The notes under the pieces are model-generated. The model saw nothing but the letters and a program-made list of their open reading frames with translations, was not told the DNA's origin and made no database searches. Shown in pieces: positions 1 through 7,772 of a DNA stretch of 64,000 bases; within the stretch, counting starts at the first letter, position 1; every line of letters begins with the position of its first letter. Source of the stretch: Petroclostridium xylanilyticum (GTDB lineage: Bacteria > Bacillota > Clostridia > SK-Y3). Position numbers and translations under genes: made by a program. The stretch spans positions 186,001-250,000 of the forward strand of contig NZ_NPML01000029.1 in NCBI RefSeq assembly GCF_002252565.1, in the 5' to 3' direction.

Positions 1-1
1 C

Positions 2-589
2 GTTTTTGTAAAGATTGCCGCTGTTCACAATTCCCCAGCAATAGCATCGGGTATAGCCAGGGCCGGGGCCGATGTTATTGTGATGGATGGTTACAGGGGA
101 GGTACGGGAGCTGCACCTACGAGAGTTAGGGATAATGTAGGTATTCCGATAGAGCTGGCTCTCGCATCAGTAGACCAGAGATTAAGAGATGAAGGAATAA
201 GAAATCAGGTATCTCTTGTTATTGCAGGTAGTGTAAGAAACAGTGCCGATGTGGTGAAGGCTATTGCATTGGGGGCAGATGCAGTTTATATTGCCAGTGC
301 TGCCGTTATTGCAATGGGATGCCATATGTGCCAGAAATGTTATACCGGCAAATGCAACTGGGGTATCGCAACGCAAAGACCTGATTTGGTGAAAAGATTA
401 AATCCTGAAATTGCTTATAAAAGACTTGTCAACCTTGTACATGCCTGGGATCACGAGATAAAAGAGATGCTGGGTGGAATGGGTATCAACTCGATAGATA
501 GTTTGAGAGGCAACCGTTTAATGTTAAGAGGTATCGGGTTAAATGAAAAAGAGCTTGAAATTCTGGGCATTAAGCACGCCGGAGAGTAA
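2..589 (+). CDS. Glutamate synthase, FMN/Fe-S synthase domain (5' end outside window)
   Basis: This is the C-terminal part of the synthase domain that uses ammonia and 2-oxoglutarate to make glutamate. The frame is open from base 2, so the gene starts upstream. The segment GADVIVMDGYRGGTGAAPT matches the FMN-binding barrel loop. CHMCQKCYTGKC has the C-x5-C-x4-C spacing of the 3Fe-4S cluster. In the archaeal/clostridial type the enzyme is split into separate amidotransferase, FMN and GXGXG polypeptides, and the GXGXG piece is found at 2327. An amidotransferase gene would be expected just left of the window. The stop lies 18 nt before the next start, so the genes are co-transcribed. Family assignment is secure; the exact subunit name varies. 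Confidence 0.93.
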   Translation, partial: VFVKIAAVHNSPAIASGIARAGADVIVMDGYRGGTGAAPTRVRDNVGIPIELALASVDQRLRDEGIRNQVSLVIAGSVRNSADVVKAIALGADAVYIASAAVIAMGCHMCQKCYTGKCNWGIATQRPDLVKRLNPEIAYKRLVNLVHAWDHEIKEMLGGMGINSIDSLRGNRLMLRGIGLNEKELEILGIKHAGE

Positions 590-606
590 GGAGGGGGTTG
601 ACAGTT

Positions 607-1056
607 ATGAAAAAGGTTTATGCAGTGGAAGAATATTGTGTAGGATGCAAATTATGTGAGGTGCATTGTGTTGTAGCTCACTCGAAATCAAAAGATATCA
701 TAAAAGCCTATAAAAAAGAAAATCCAAGGCCGCTGCCAAGGGTAATCGTAGAAGAAGATATGCCTGTATCCTTTGCATTGCAGTGCAGGCATTGTGAGGA
801 TGCTCCATGTACAAAAGCGTGTATTACCGGGGCAATGCATAAGGATGAAGTGACGGGAGTTGTTACAAATCGAGAAGAACGTTGCGTGGGCTGCTGGACC
901 TGTATACTGGTCTGTCCCTACGGGGCCATTGTTAGAAATGAGCAGGACAAAAAGGTTGCTACAAAATGCGACCTTTGTTCTGAATCCGGTGACATTCCGG
1001 CTTGTGTAAAAAATTGTCCTAATGAAGCATTAAAGTTTGAGGAGAGGGGTGAGTGA
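607..1056 (+). CDS. Polyferredoxin-like 4Fe-4S protein of glutamate synthase cluster
   Basis: This roughly 149-residue iron-sulfur protein probably passes electrons between the FAD oxidoreductase downstream and the FMN synthase subunit. Four cysteine groups are visible: CVGCKLCEVHC near the N terminus, CRHCEDAPCTKAC, CVGCWTCILVC, and CDLCSESGDIPACVKNC. These suffice for up to four 4Fe-4S clusters of the HycB/DmsB-like type. ATG 607 is preferred over the in-frame TTG at 598 because AGGAGGGGG (589-597) stands 9 nt before it and would overlap the TTG closely. The stop overlaps the region of the next start, so translation may be coupled. The electron-transfer role is inferred from family and position. 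Confidence 0.88.
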   Translation: MKKVYAVEEYCVGCKLCEVHCVVAHSKSKDIIKAYKKENPRPLPRVIVEEDMPVSFALQCRHCEDAPCTKACITGAMHKDEVTGVVTNREERCVGCWTCILVCPYGAIVRNEQDKKVATKCDLCSESGDIPACVKNCPNEALKFEERGE

Positions 1057-1058
1057 GT

Positions 1059-2327
1059 ATGGAATATGTTATCATTGGAAATTCTGCAGCAGCTGTTGCA
1101 GCAGTAGAAGGCATCCGAAAAAATGACAAGGATGGCAATATCACCCTCATTTCTGATGAAAGGCACCATACCTATTCACGGCCATTGATCTCCTATTACC
1201 TTGGAGATAAGGTGAAAACCGAAGGTATGTACTACCGGGACCAGGATTTTTATATTAAAAATAATGTAAAAGCTATTCTTGGGAAGAAAGCGGTTGAAAT
1301 AAAACAGGAGCAGAAGAAAGTAGTTCTTGAGAATGGAGAGCAGGTAGCTTATGACAAGCTGCTTATCGCTACCGGCAGCGTTCCTTTTGTACCGCCTATG
1401 GAAGGTTTGGAGAATAAAGAAAATATATTTACCTTTCTTAAATGGGACGATTCTATCACTTTAAAGGATAAGGTGAATAAAGATTCCAAAGTGGTTATCA
1501 TAGGTGCAGGCTTGATCGGCTTAAAAGCAGCTGAAGGGCTAAATAAGCTGTGTGACGATGTCACTGTGGTAGAACTTGCCGACAGGGTATTGAGCACAAT
1601 TCTTGATAATCAGGCGGCAGGCATTGTACAAAGACACATGGAGCACAAGGGAACTAAATTTATTTTGAATAATACAGTATCAAAGATATGCGGTGAAGGT
1701 AAGGTTGAAAAGGTAGTCCTTAAAGATGGCACTGAGCTGCCTTGTGATATCCTTGTAGTTGCCATCGGCGTTAGGCCTAATGTAGCTTTGGCTCAAACTG
1801 CAGGAGTGCAGGTACACCGTGGTATTATGGTAGATAGCAGGATGGAAACAAGTGTAGAGGATATCTATGCTGCCGGAGATGTTACCGAAAGTATGGATAT
1901 CACAGTAAATACCAATCGGATACTTGCTTTATGGCCTAATGCGTATTACCAGGGGGAAATAGCCGGCTGCAACATGTCCGGCGGAACAATGCAGTTCAAT
2001 GGGGCATTCCCTATGAATGCCATAGGATTTTTCGGACTGCCTATGATTACTGCGGGGATTGTGAACCCAGTGGGAGATCAATATTCCATATACATGGAGT
2101 ACAACGAAGATGAGGAATGGTTGAAGAAATTTGTAGTGAAAGGTGATGTTCTTGTAGGGTTTATTTTGTTAAATAAAGTAGATAGGGCAGGAATATATAC
2201 CAGCTTGATAAGAGATAAGGTACCCTTAAAAATGATAAAACACGATCTGCTGGAAGACGGATTCGGTTTGAAGGCCTTCCCGAAATCAATACGTAAAGAA
2301 AAAATGTTGATGGGAGGGAAAGAATAA
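1059..2327 (+). CDS. FAD/NAD(P)-dependent oxidoreductase of glutamate synthase cluster
   Basis: This flavoprotein of about 422 residues belongs to the NADH oxidase/rubredoxin reductase fold. It has an N-terminal FAD Rossmann motif (VIIGNSAAAVAAVEG), a central NAD(P)H-binding motif (VVIIGAGLIGLKAAEG, residues about 150-165), and the second FAD motif DIYAAGDVTE near residue 275. The C-terminal part resembles the dimerisation domain of the family. It probably oxidises NAD(P)H and feeds the adjacent ferredoxin and FMN subunits. ATG 1059 is chosen because GGAGAGG (1041-1047) is well spaced; GTG 1053 is an alternative. The stop overlaps the next ATG (TAATG), which indicates translational coupling. 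Confidence 0.88.
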   Translation: MEYVIIGNSAAAVAAVEGIRKNDKDGNITLISDERHHTYSRPLISYYLGDKVKTEGMYYRDQDFYIKNNVKAILGKKAVEIKQEQKKVVLENGEQVAYDKLLIATGSVPFVPPMEGLENKENIFTFLKWDDSITLKDKVNKDSKVVIIGAGLIGLKAAEGLNKLCDDVTVVELADRVLSTILDNQAAGIVQRHMEHKGTKFILNNTVSKICGEGKVEKVVLKDGTELPCDILVVAIGVRPNVALAQTAGVQVHRGIMVDSRMETSVEDIYAAGDVTESMDITVNTNRILALWPNAYYQGEIAGCNMSGGTMQFNGAFPMNAIGFFGLPMITAGIVNPVGDQYSIYMEYNEDEEWLKKFVVKGDVLVGFILLNKVDRAGIYTSLIRDKVPLKMIKHDLLEDGFGLKAFPKSIRKEKMLMGGKE

Positions 2328-3061
2328 TGGAATTGGTTGCCGGATTAAGACCTTATGTTGAATTAAACAAGGAAATAAGACGTATTTTTGAATCGGATAA
2401 GAAGATTATTTTAAAAGATGTTAACGGGCAGCGCTATATTGGGGATGGTTTACACGGGGACGGAAAAATTAAAATATACGGAACCCCCGGCAATGATTTG
2501 GCTGCATATATGAATGGTCCTGAGATTGAGGTTTTCGGAAATGGGCAGGATGCTTTAGGCAATACCATGAATAGCGGAAGAGTTATCGTCCATGGCAACT
2601 GCGGGGATACTACCGGATATGCAATGAGAGGCGGAGAGATTTTTATCAAAGGCAATGTAGGATACCGTGTAGGCATTCATATGAAAGAGTACATGGAGGC
2701 AAAACCCGTTATTGTCATAGGTGGTAAAGCAGGAGATTTTTTGGGGGAGTATATGGCCGGCGGAATGATACTTCTTCTTGGATTAAACCTTGAGGACGGG
2801 GAGGAAATGGTAGGCAAATTCTGTGGAACTGGCATGCACGGTGGAGTAATGTATATCCGCGGAGAAGTTGAACCTTATAAATTAGGCAAAGAGGTAAAAG
2901 CTGTTGAGCCTGGTGAAGAGGATTACAAAATCATAAGAAACTATGTTAAAAAGTACTGCCATTACTTCCAGAGAAGTGTGGATTTTGTAATGAATAAGCC
3001 TTTCATCAAGCTCATCGCGTACAATAAGAGACCGTATAAGAACCTTTATACAGCATATTAA
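2327..3061 (+). CDS. Glutamate synthase GXGXG (alpha-C-like) subunit
   Basis: This stand-alone subunit of 244 residues corresponds to the right-handed beta-helix GXGXG domain of glutamate synthase. The Gly-rich helical repeats are plain: MNGPEIEVFGNGQDALGNTM, GRVIVHGNCGDTTGYAMRGG, IFIKGNVGYRVGIHMK and GGKAGDFLGEYMAGG. In the single-chain enzyme this domain structures the ammonia path between glutaminase and synthase sites. Here it is the last gene of the cluster, overlaps the oxidoreductase stop by 1 nt, and is followed by a terminator-like hairpin at 3138. Closely related proteins occur as formylmethanofuran dehydrogenase subunit C, but the context decides for glutamate synthase. Confidence 0.9.
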   Translation: MELVAGLRPYVELNKEIRRIFESDKKIILKDVNGQRYIGDGLHGDGKIKIYGTPGNDLAAYMNGPEIEVFGNGQDALGNTMNSGRVIVHGNCGDTTGYAMRGGEIFIKGNVGYRVGIHMKEYMEAKPVIVIGGKAGDFLGEYMAGGMILLLGLNLEDGEEMVGKFCGTGMHGGVMYIRGEVEPYKLGKEVKAVEPGEEDYKIIRNYVKKYCHYFQRSVDFVMNKPFIKLIAYNKRPYKNLYTAY

Positions 3062-3137
3062 AAGCAATTGAGATTATATAAATCACCTAAATAATTTACT
3101 TTGGAGTACGTAAGAAGGTAAATAATAAAAATCATAA

Positions 3138-3177
3138 AAAGAGAATGTACAAAAGTTTTTAGATGTACATTCTCTTT
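3138..3177 (+). terminator. Hairpin ending the glutamate synthase cluster
   Basis: AAAGAGAATGTAC (3138-3150) pairs perfectly with GTACATTCTCTTT (3165-3177) around a 14-nt loop. It lies 77 bp after the GXGXG gene. The T-run is short, so termination efficiency is uncertain. The remaining bases 3178-3385 are very AT-rich with no visible gene. Confidence 0.65.
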
Positions 3178-3385
3178 CATAAAATTTATCTTAGTATATG
3201 TTTTTGCATTTCAGTTATCAATAATATAATTAGTTAATGTACTTATCTAAGGTGTTTATATTATTTATGAATTAAATTTAAAATAAAAATGCATAAAATT
3301 TATTAAAAATTACTATTTCATATGTATACAAACGATAAAATGCAATTTTGTAATATAAAAATTGCAAAAAAAATTAAATTACCTC

Positions 3386-3413
3386 TTGCGTTTTTGAAAA
3401 TTTATGGTATAAT
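3386..3413 (+). promoter_or_regulatory. Probable glnA promoter
   Basis: TTGCGT (3386-3391), a 16-nt spacer, and TATAAT (3408-3413) preceded by TG-G (extended -10) form a sigma-A-type promoter. Transcription would begin near 3420, leaving a leader of about 185 nt before glnA. Confidence 0.6.
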
Positions 3414-3419
3414 AAAACT

Positions 3420-3530
3420 AAGCTTGATGATTATCAATTTATAAACAAAAAATTTAAAAGTTTTTGGGACAACGACGTTCTTTAAAGATAGCAGTTTTAT
3501 ACTATCTTTATACTGGACGTCTTTTTTATT
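3420..3530 (+). promoter_or_regulatory. glnA leader: hexaloop hairpin overlapping an intrinsic terminator (candidate ANTAR target)
   Basis: GGGAC (3466-3470) and GTTCT (3477-3481) enclose the hexaloop AACGAC, which has A at position 1 and G at position 4, the signature of ANTAR-bound hairpins. The 3' part of this hairpin overlaps GACGTTC (3474-3480). That segment can instead pair with GGACGTC (3515-3521) around an inner 9-bp hairpin (3483-3491 with 3502-3510), followed by TTTTTT. The two folds exclude each other, as expected for antitermination. A second upstream hexaloop hairpin is not convincing: TTGAT-GATT-ATCAA at 3424-3437 has the wrong loop. The ANTAR regulator gene directly follows glnA. 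Pairings are seen; the regulation is inferred. Confidence 0.55.
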
Positions 3531-3604
3531 TTTAATTTAGAATAGAATGAAAATATAAAAGTTGGGAACATTTTAAAATTAATAATGAAAGGAGTTTGAT
3601 ATAT

Positions 3605-4936
3605 ATGCCTAACTATACCAGGGAAGATGTAATAAGGATGGTAAAAGAGCAGGATGTTAAATTCATAAGGCTTCAGTTTACCGATATTTTTGGAACGCTT
3701 AAGAATGTTGCTATCACTTCCAGTCAATTAGAGAAAGCATTAAATAATCAATGCATGTTTGATGGTTCTTCCATAGAAGGATTTGTAAGAATCGAAGAAT
3801 CGGATATGTACTTGAGACCTGACCCCAATACTTTTGCAATATTTCCATGGCGGCCACAGCCGGGGAGAGTGGCAAGACTGATATGCGACGTATATAACCC
3901 GGATGGAACACCTTTTGAAGGGGATCCAAGATACATTCTCAAAAAAGTTATTAAAGAAGCAAAAGATATGGGATATACCTTTAACGTTGGGCCGGAATGT
4001 GAATTCTTTTTATTCCTTACTGACGAGAACGGAGATCCTACCACTATTACCCATGATAATGCCGGGTACTTTGATTTAGGACCTATTGACCTTGGAGAAA
4101 ATGCCAGAAGAGATATGTGCCTGATGCTTGAAGAAATGGGATTTGAAATAGAAGCCTCCCACCATGAAGTTGCAAGAGGCCAGCATGAGATTGATTTTAA
4201 GTATGCTGAAGGATTAACTACAGCAGATAATATTATGACTTTTAAGCTAGTAGTAAAAATGATGGCCCAAAGGCATGGATTACATGCAACTTTTATGCCT
4301 AAGCCTATTTTTGGAATCAATGGTTCCGGGATGCATACCAATATGTCCCTTTCCAAGGATGGTAAAAACGCCTTTTACGACCCGGATGATCAATTAGGCC
4401 TTAGTGAAATTGCGTACAACTTTATTGCAGGCATATTAAAGCATATAAAAGGAATGGCTGCCGTTACCAATCCTATTGTTAACTCATATAAAAGATTGGT
4501 ACCGGGCTATGAAGCGCCGGTATATATTGCCTGGTCTGCTAAAAATAGGAGCCCATTGATACGTATTCCTGCAGCAAGAGGAGCAAGCACAAGAATAGAA
4601 ATGAGGAATCCAGATCCGGCTTGTAACCCGTATCTTGCCCTTGCAGTTTCGTTAGCAGCCGGGTTGGATGGAATAAAGAATGGGTTAAAGCCTCCGGCGA
4701 GTGTTGAAAAAAATATTTACCACATGGATGAAGCAGCAAGAAAAGAACATGGCATTGAAAGTTTGCCGGGCAGCCTGTATGAGGCAATAATAGAAATGCA
4801 AAATGATGAGTTAGTCAAAAAGACTCTTGGGCCTCATGCATTTGAACGATATGTTGAAGCTAAGCTGATTGAATGGAATGATTACAGGACAAAGGTTCAT
4901 CAATGGGAAATCGACCAGTATCTCACCAGATATTAA
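3605..4936 (+). CDS. glnA: Glutamine synthetase type I (GSI-alpha)
   Basis: This gene encodes the ATP-dependent ligase that makes glutamine from glutamate and ammonia. Its 443 residues match the short GSI-alpha class. Diagnostic segments are [19 protein letters not shown] (N terminus), GPECEFFLF (metal ligands), [15 protein letters not shown], the ATP-region [15 protein letters not shown], and [16 protein letters not shown] near the C terminus. The extra stretch seen in adenylylated GSI-beta enzymes is absent, so feedback and transcriptional control are expected rather than adenylylation. ATG 3605 is preferred because AAAGGAG (3588-3594) sits 10 nt upstream; TTG 3596 would be too close. The next gene begins 38 nt after the stop, so glnA and the ANTAR gene form one unit. 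Confidence 0.97.
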   Translation: MPNYTREDVIRMVKEQDVKFIRLQFTDIFGTLKNVAITSSQLEKALNNQCMFDGSSIEGFVRIEESDMYLRPDPNTFAIFPWRPQPGRVARLICDVYNPDGTPFEGDPRYILKKVIKEAKDMGYTFNVGPECEFFLFLTDENGDPTTITHDNAGYFDLGPIDLGENARRDMCLMLEEMGFEIEASHHEVARGQHEIDFKYAEGLTTADNIMTFKLVVKMMAQRHGLHATFMPKPIFGINGSGMHTNMSLSKDGKNAFYDPDDQLGLSEIAYNFIAGILKHIKGMAAVTNPIVNSYKRLVPGYEAPVYIAWSAKNRSPLIRIPAARGASTRIEMRNPDPACNPYLALAVSLAAGLDGIKNGLKPPASVEKNIYHMDEAARKEHGIESLPGSLYEAIIEMQNDELVKKTLGPHAFERYVEAKLIEWNDYRTKVHQWEIDQYLTRY

Positions 4937-4974
4937 TCGACATCAGTTGATGAGATGATGGGAGAGTGTAGGTG

Positions 4975-5547
4975 ATGAATCATTCGGATATCATTGTCGC
5001 AATCAACAACATGGACTTGGGAAACCGCATCAGGAATGTACTTAACCAAAATGGTTTAAGCGTAATTGACGTGTGTTCTTCAGGGAATGAGGCCATTCGA
5101 AAGGTTCGTATGTTAAAGCCGGACCTGTTGATTATTAACTTTGAACTTCCGGATACTACAGGATTTGAGGTTGCTAAAATTATTGCCGGAGATAAATTAA
5201 GCACGGTAATACTTTTAACCAACCAGACCCAAAAAGAGTATGCTGAAAGCTTGATTGGCGATTTGGATATTATATGTTTGAACAAACCCTTGAATAAGAC
5301 AACATTGCTTCAGACCATTGACCTTATTTTGCGAAGCAAGAGAAAAGTAAAGCGACTTGAAGCAGAGGTTAACGAATTAAAGAAAAGTTTGGAACATAGA
5401 AAAATAATAGACAGAGCAAAAGGAATTTTAATGGAAAAACTGGGACTTTCAGAACCGGAAGCCTATAGAAAGATACAAAAACAGAGTATGGATACCGGAG
5501 TTCCTATGAAAGATATTGCGAAGGTGATAATTGATACAATGCAGTAG
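4975..5547 (+). CDS. ANTAR-domain antitermination regulator with degenerate receiver
   Basis: This 190-residue protein has an N-terminal receiver-like domain (about 1-118), a short coiled coil (KRKVKRLEAEVNELKKSLEH), and a C-terminal ANTAR RNA-binding domain (about 135-185, with RKIIDRAKGILMEKLG). The receiver appears inactive as a phosphoacceptor. The acidic pair is Asn-Asn (residues 11-12), and the phospho-Asp position is Asn55 (LLIINFELPD), while Thr82 and Lys104 of the fold remain. ANTAR proteins bind paired hexaloop hairpins and prevent termination; candidate targets lie upstream of glnA and of the P-II gene. Control by a partner protein rather than phosphorylation is an inference. ATG 4975 is preferred over GTG 4972 because of GGGAGAG at 4960-4966. 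Confidence 0.92.
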   Translation: MNHSDIIVAINNMDLGNRIRNVLNQNGLSVIDVCSSGNEAIRKVRMLKPDLLIINFELPDTTGFEVAKIIAGDKLSTVILLTNQTQKEYAESLIGDLDIICLNKPLNKTTLLQTIDLILRSKRKVKRLEAEVNELKKSLEHRKIIDRAKGILMEKLGLSEPEAYRKIQKQSMDTGVPMKDIAKVIIDTMQ

Positions 5548-5683
5548 TTTTTAAGACTCAGATTTAGATTCAGATTAAGGATGTTGTAAACAGTAAATAT
5601 CATAAGTTAAAAACAGAAACTGCTAAATATTTTTACCACAGACAGGACTATGAATTATAAACTATTTTTGTACTAACTAAATA

Positions 5684-5749
5684 GCTCATCGTTGAGCAGT
5701 TTAATAATGTGGCTAAGGCGCCGTGAATCATCACAGGCGCCTTTTTTTT
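5684..5749 (+). promoter_or_regulatory. P-II/amt leader: hexaloop hairpins and intrinsic terminator (candidate ANTAR target)
   Basis: GCTC (5684-5687) and GAGC (5694-5697) enclose the hexaloop ATCGTT, with A1 and G4 as in ANTAR-recognised hairpins. Eleven nt later GTGGC (5709-5713) can pair with GCCGT (5720-5724) around a second six-base loop, TAAGGC, which has G4 but not A1. That second hairpin shares bases with the terminator AAGGCGCCGTGA (5715-5726) / TCAC-A-GGCGCCTT (5731-5743), which is followed by TTTTTT. The dual-hairpin layout with P2 overlapping the terminator is what antitermination requires. Pairings are seen; ANTAR binding is inferred. Confidence 0.6.
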
Positions 5750-5790
5750 ATATTAAAAAATCAATAAATATAAAGGAGAGGTGCATTTGT

Positions 5791-6129
5791 ATGAAAAAAC
5801 TTGAAATTATTATTCGTCCCGAGAAATTGGAGGATCTCAAGGAAACCTTGAATAAGGTTGGGGTTAAAGGGATGATGGTTTCTACTGTAATGGGGTGTGG
5901 AAACCAGAAAGGTATTAAAGAAATGTACAGAGGTACAGAGCTGACCATTAATTTGCTCCATAAACTAAAAGTAGAAATAATTGTGGCAGACGGTATGGTT
6001 GAAACAATTATCAAAAAGGTTAGAGATACAGTAAATACCGGGAATGTGGGAGATGGAAAGATTTTTATTTACAATGTGGAAAATGCAGTAAGAATCAGGA
6101 CAGGAGAAACAGGAGAAAGTGCAATTTAG
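5791..6129 (+). CDS. glnK: Nitrogen regulatory protein P-II (GlnK-like)
   Basis: This 112-residue P-II signalling protein binds ATP/ADP and 2-oxoglutarate and normally gates the ammonium transporter. It begins MKKLEIIIRPEKLEDLKETL and carries the T-loop GCGNQKGIKEMYRGTELTIN and the C-terminal GDGKIFIYNVENAVRIRTGE. The Tyr of YRG is present, but the classical uridylylated Tyr of the proteobacterial T-loop is replaced by Leu (TELT), so uridylylation is unlikely. ATG 5791 follows AAGGAGAGG (5773-5781); upstream in-frame codons lie in the leader terminator and are not used. It precedes amt, the usual glnK-amtB order. Confidence 0.95.
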   Translation: MKKLEIIIRPEKLEDLKETLNKVGVKGMMVSTVMGCGNQKGIKEMYRGTELTINLLHKLKVEIIVADGMVETIIKKVRDTVNTGNVGDGKIFIYNVENAVRIRTGETGESAI

Positions 6130-6253
6130 CAACAATGTACCTTTGTATGCAGTGTATCTTCATCATTATTTGTGCCGGGGCAGCCCGGCGTGGCAGTTAA
6201 TATAAAAAAAACAAATATAAAAAATTTATTTTAGATATGAAAGGGTGGTTTTA

Positions 6254-7567
6254 ATGTTAAGACGTATTTTTATTATATTATTAATTGCAAGTATTGTTTT
6301 AGTGCCCATTATGGTATTTGCGGCAGATGAGCCTACGGTTGCAGATTTACAGGTAAGACTGGACGTTGTGTGGGTACTCATTGCAGCGTTTTTGGTATTC
6401 TTTATGCAGGCAGGTTTTGCAATGGTAGAAGCTGGTTTTACCAGAGCAAAAAATGCAAGCAACATTATCATGAAAAATCTTATGGATTTTGCAATAGGTT
6501 CTATCATATTTTTTGCTTTTGGTTTTGCATTCATGTTTGGTGAAGATATCGGTGGATTTATAGGGTCAACAGGCTTTTTTGGCACCAGCAGCATGGAGCA
6601 TCTTGGCTTAAGCATTCCCATCGAGGTATTTATTATATTCCAGACAGTGTTTGCAGCAACAGCTGCAACCATCGTATCCGGGGCAATGGCTGAAAGGACT
6701 AAATTCTTAGCCTACGTAATTTACAGTGCAGTGATAAGCTTGATTATCTATCCGGTAGTTGGTCACTGGACATGGGGAGGCGGCTGGTTGTCCAAGATGG
6801 GATTTATTGATTTTGCCGGATCTACAGTTGTTCACTCGGTAGGTGGATGGGCGGCACTGGTGGGAGCTGCCATTATCGGTCCAAGGATAGGCAAGTATGG
6901 TGAAAACGGCAAGGTATATGCAATACCAGGACATAATATAACATTAGGGGCGCTGGGAGTATTTATTCTCTGGTTTGGCTGGTTTGGATTCAACCCGGGC
7001 AGTACACTGGCCGCCAATCTGGATACAGGTAGAATTGCAATGACTACAAACCTGGCCGCTGCAGCGGGAGCTTGTACCGTAATGATCATGACCTGGTTAA
7101 AATATGGCAAGCCGGATGTCAGTATGACGCTTAATGGTGCTTTGGGCGGCTTGGTAGCTATTACAGCAGGTACTGCGGCAGTAAGTATGTGGGGTGCTGT
7201 TGCAATCGGCACAATTGCAGGATTTGTTATTGTTTATGGAATAGAATTTATAGATAAAGTACTTAAGATAGATGACCCTGTAGGTGCAATAGGTGTACAT
7301 GGCTTATGTGGAAGCACAGGTACGATTTTGGTAGGGCTGTTTGCAACAGAAGGCGGTCTGCTGTATGGAGGAGGAGTGAAACTTCTACTTGTCCAACTGA
7401 CAGGAGTTATGGCAGTAGCTGCATGGACATTAATAACAACATTTATTCTCTTCAAAACGTTGAAGGCAACTGTAGGATTAAGGGTTGACAGACAGGATGA
7501 AGAATTGGGGCTCGATCATGGTGAACATGCAACACAGGCCTATGCAGACTTTGTATTGAAAGTATAA
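6254..7567 (+). CDS. amt: Ammonium transporter (Amt/MEP/Rh family)
   Basis: This 437-residue polytopic membrane protein conducts ammonium/ammonia. It has an N-terminal signal-like helix ending at VFAADEP, then eleven hydrophobic segments. Family landmarks include FFMQAGFAMVEAGFTRAKN, the conserved VGHWTWGGGWL, DFAGSTVVHSVGG (signature 1), and the second pore histidine in DPVGAIGVHGLCGSTGT. ATG 6254 is chosen because AAGGGTGG (6241-6248) lies 5 nt upstream; GTG 6245 would sit inside that site. The P-II gene is 124 nt upstream, consistent with an operon in which P-II blocks the channel in nitrogen excess. Confidence 0.96.
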   Translation: MLRRIFIILLIASIVLVPIMVFAADEPTVADLQVRLDVVWVLIAAFLVFFMQAGFAMVEAGFTRAKNASNIIMKNLMDFAIGSIIFFAFGFAFMFGEDIGGFIGSTGFFGTSSMEHLGLSIPIEVFIIFQTVFAATAATIVSGAMAERTKFLAYVIYSAVISLIIYPVVGHWTWGGGWLSKMGFIDFAGSTVVHSVGGWAALVGAAIIGPRIGKYGENGKVYAIPGHNITLGALGVFILWFGWFGFNPGSTLAANLDTGRIAMTTNLAAAAGACTVMIMTWLKYGKPDVSMTLNGALGGLVAITAGTAAVSMWGAVAIGTIAGFVIVYGIEFIDKVLKIDDPVGAIGVHGLCGSTGTILVGLFATEGGLLYGGGVKLLLVQLTGVMAVAAWTLITTFILFKTLKATVGLRVDRQDEELGLDHGEHATQAYADFVLKV

Positions 7568-7584
7568 AACAGGATATATAACAT

Positions 7585-7618
7585 AAAAAGGGGACTGTAT
7601 TGAAGCAGTCCTCTTTTT
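7585..7618 (+). terminator. Terminator after amt
   Basis: AAAAGGGGACTG pairs with CAGTCCTCTTTT (one G-T pair) around TATTGAAG, and the T-rich 3' arm serves as the U-tract. It ends the nitrogen block. Confidence 0.85.
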
Positions 7619-7772
7619 ATGTTGTTTGGGTAAAGAGAAGATGACAATCGTAACAAAAAAACTTAAAAAAGTTTGTTAAAAAAAACCAGACATATACTAT
7701 TGACTATCAAATTTAACGGGACTATAATGTGTTTATCATTAAAAATACTTAAAATTACCGAGGTAATTTAAT

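Noticed and set aside
3748-4356. 202-codon open frame antisense to glnA
   Set aside because: It mirrors the conserved glutamine synthetase coding strand, has no ribosome site and resembles no family.
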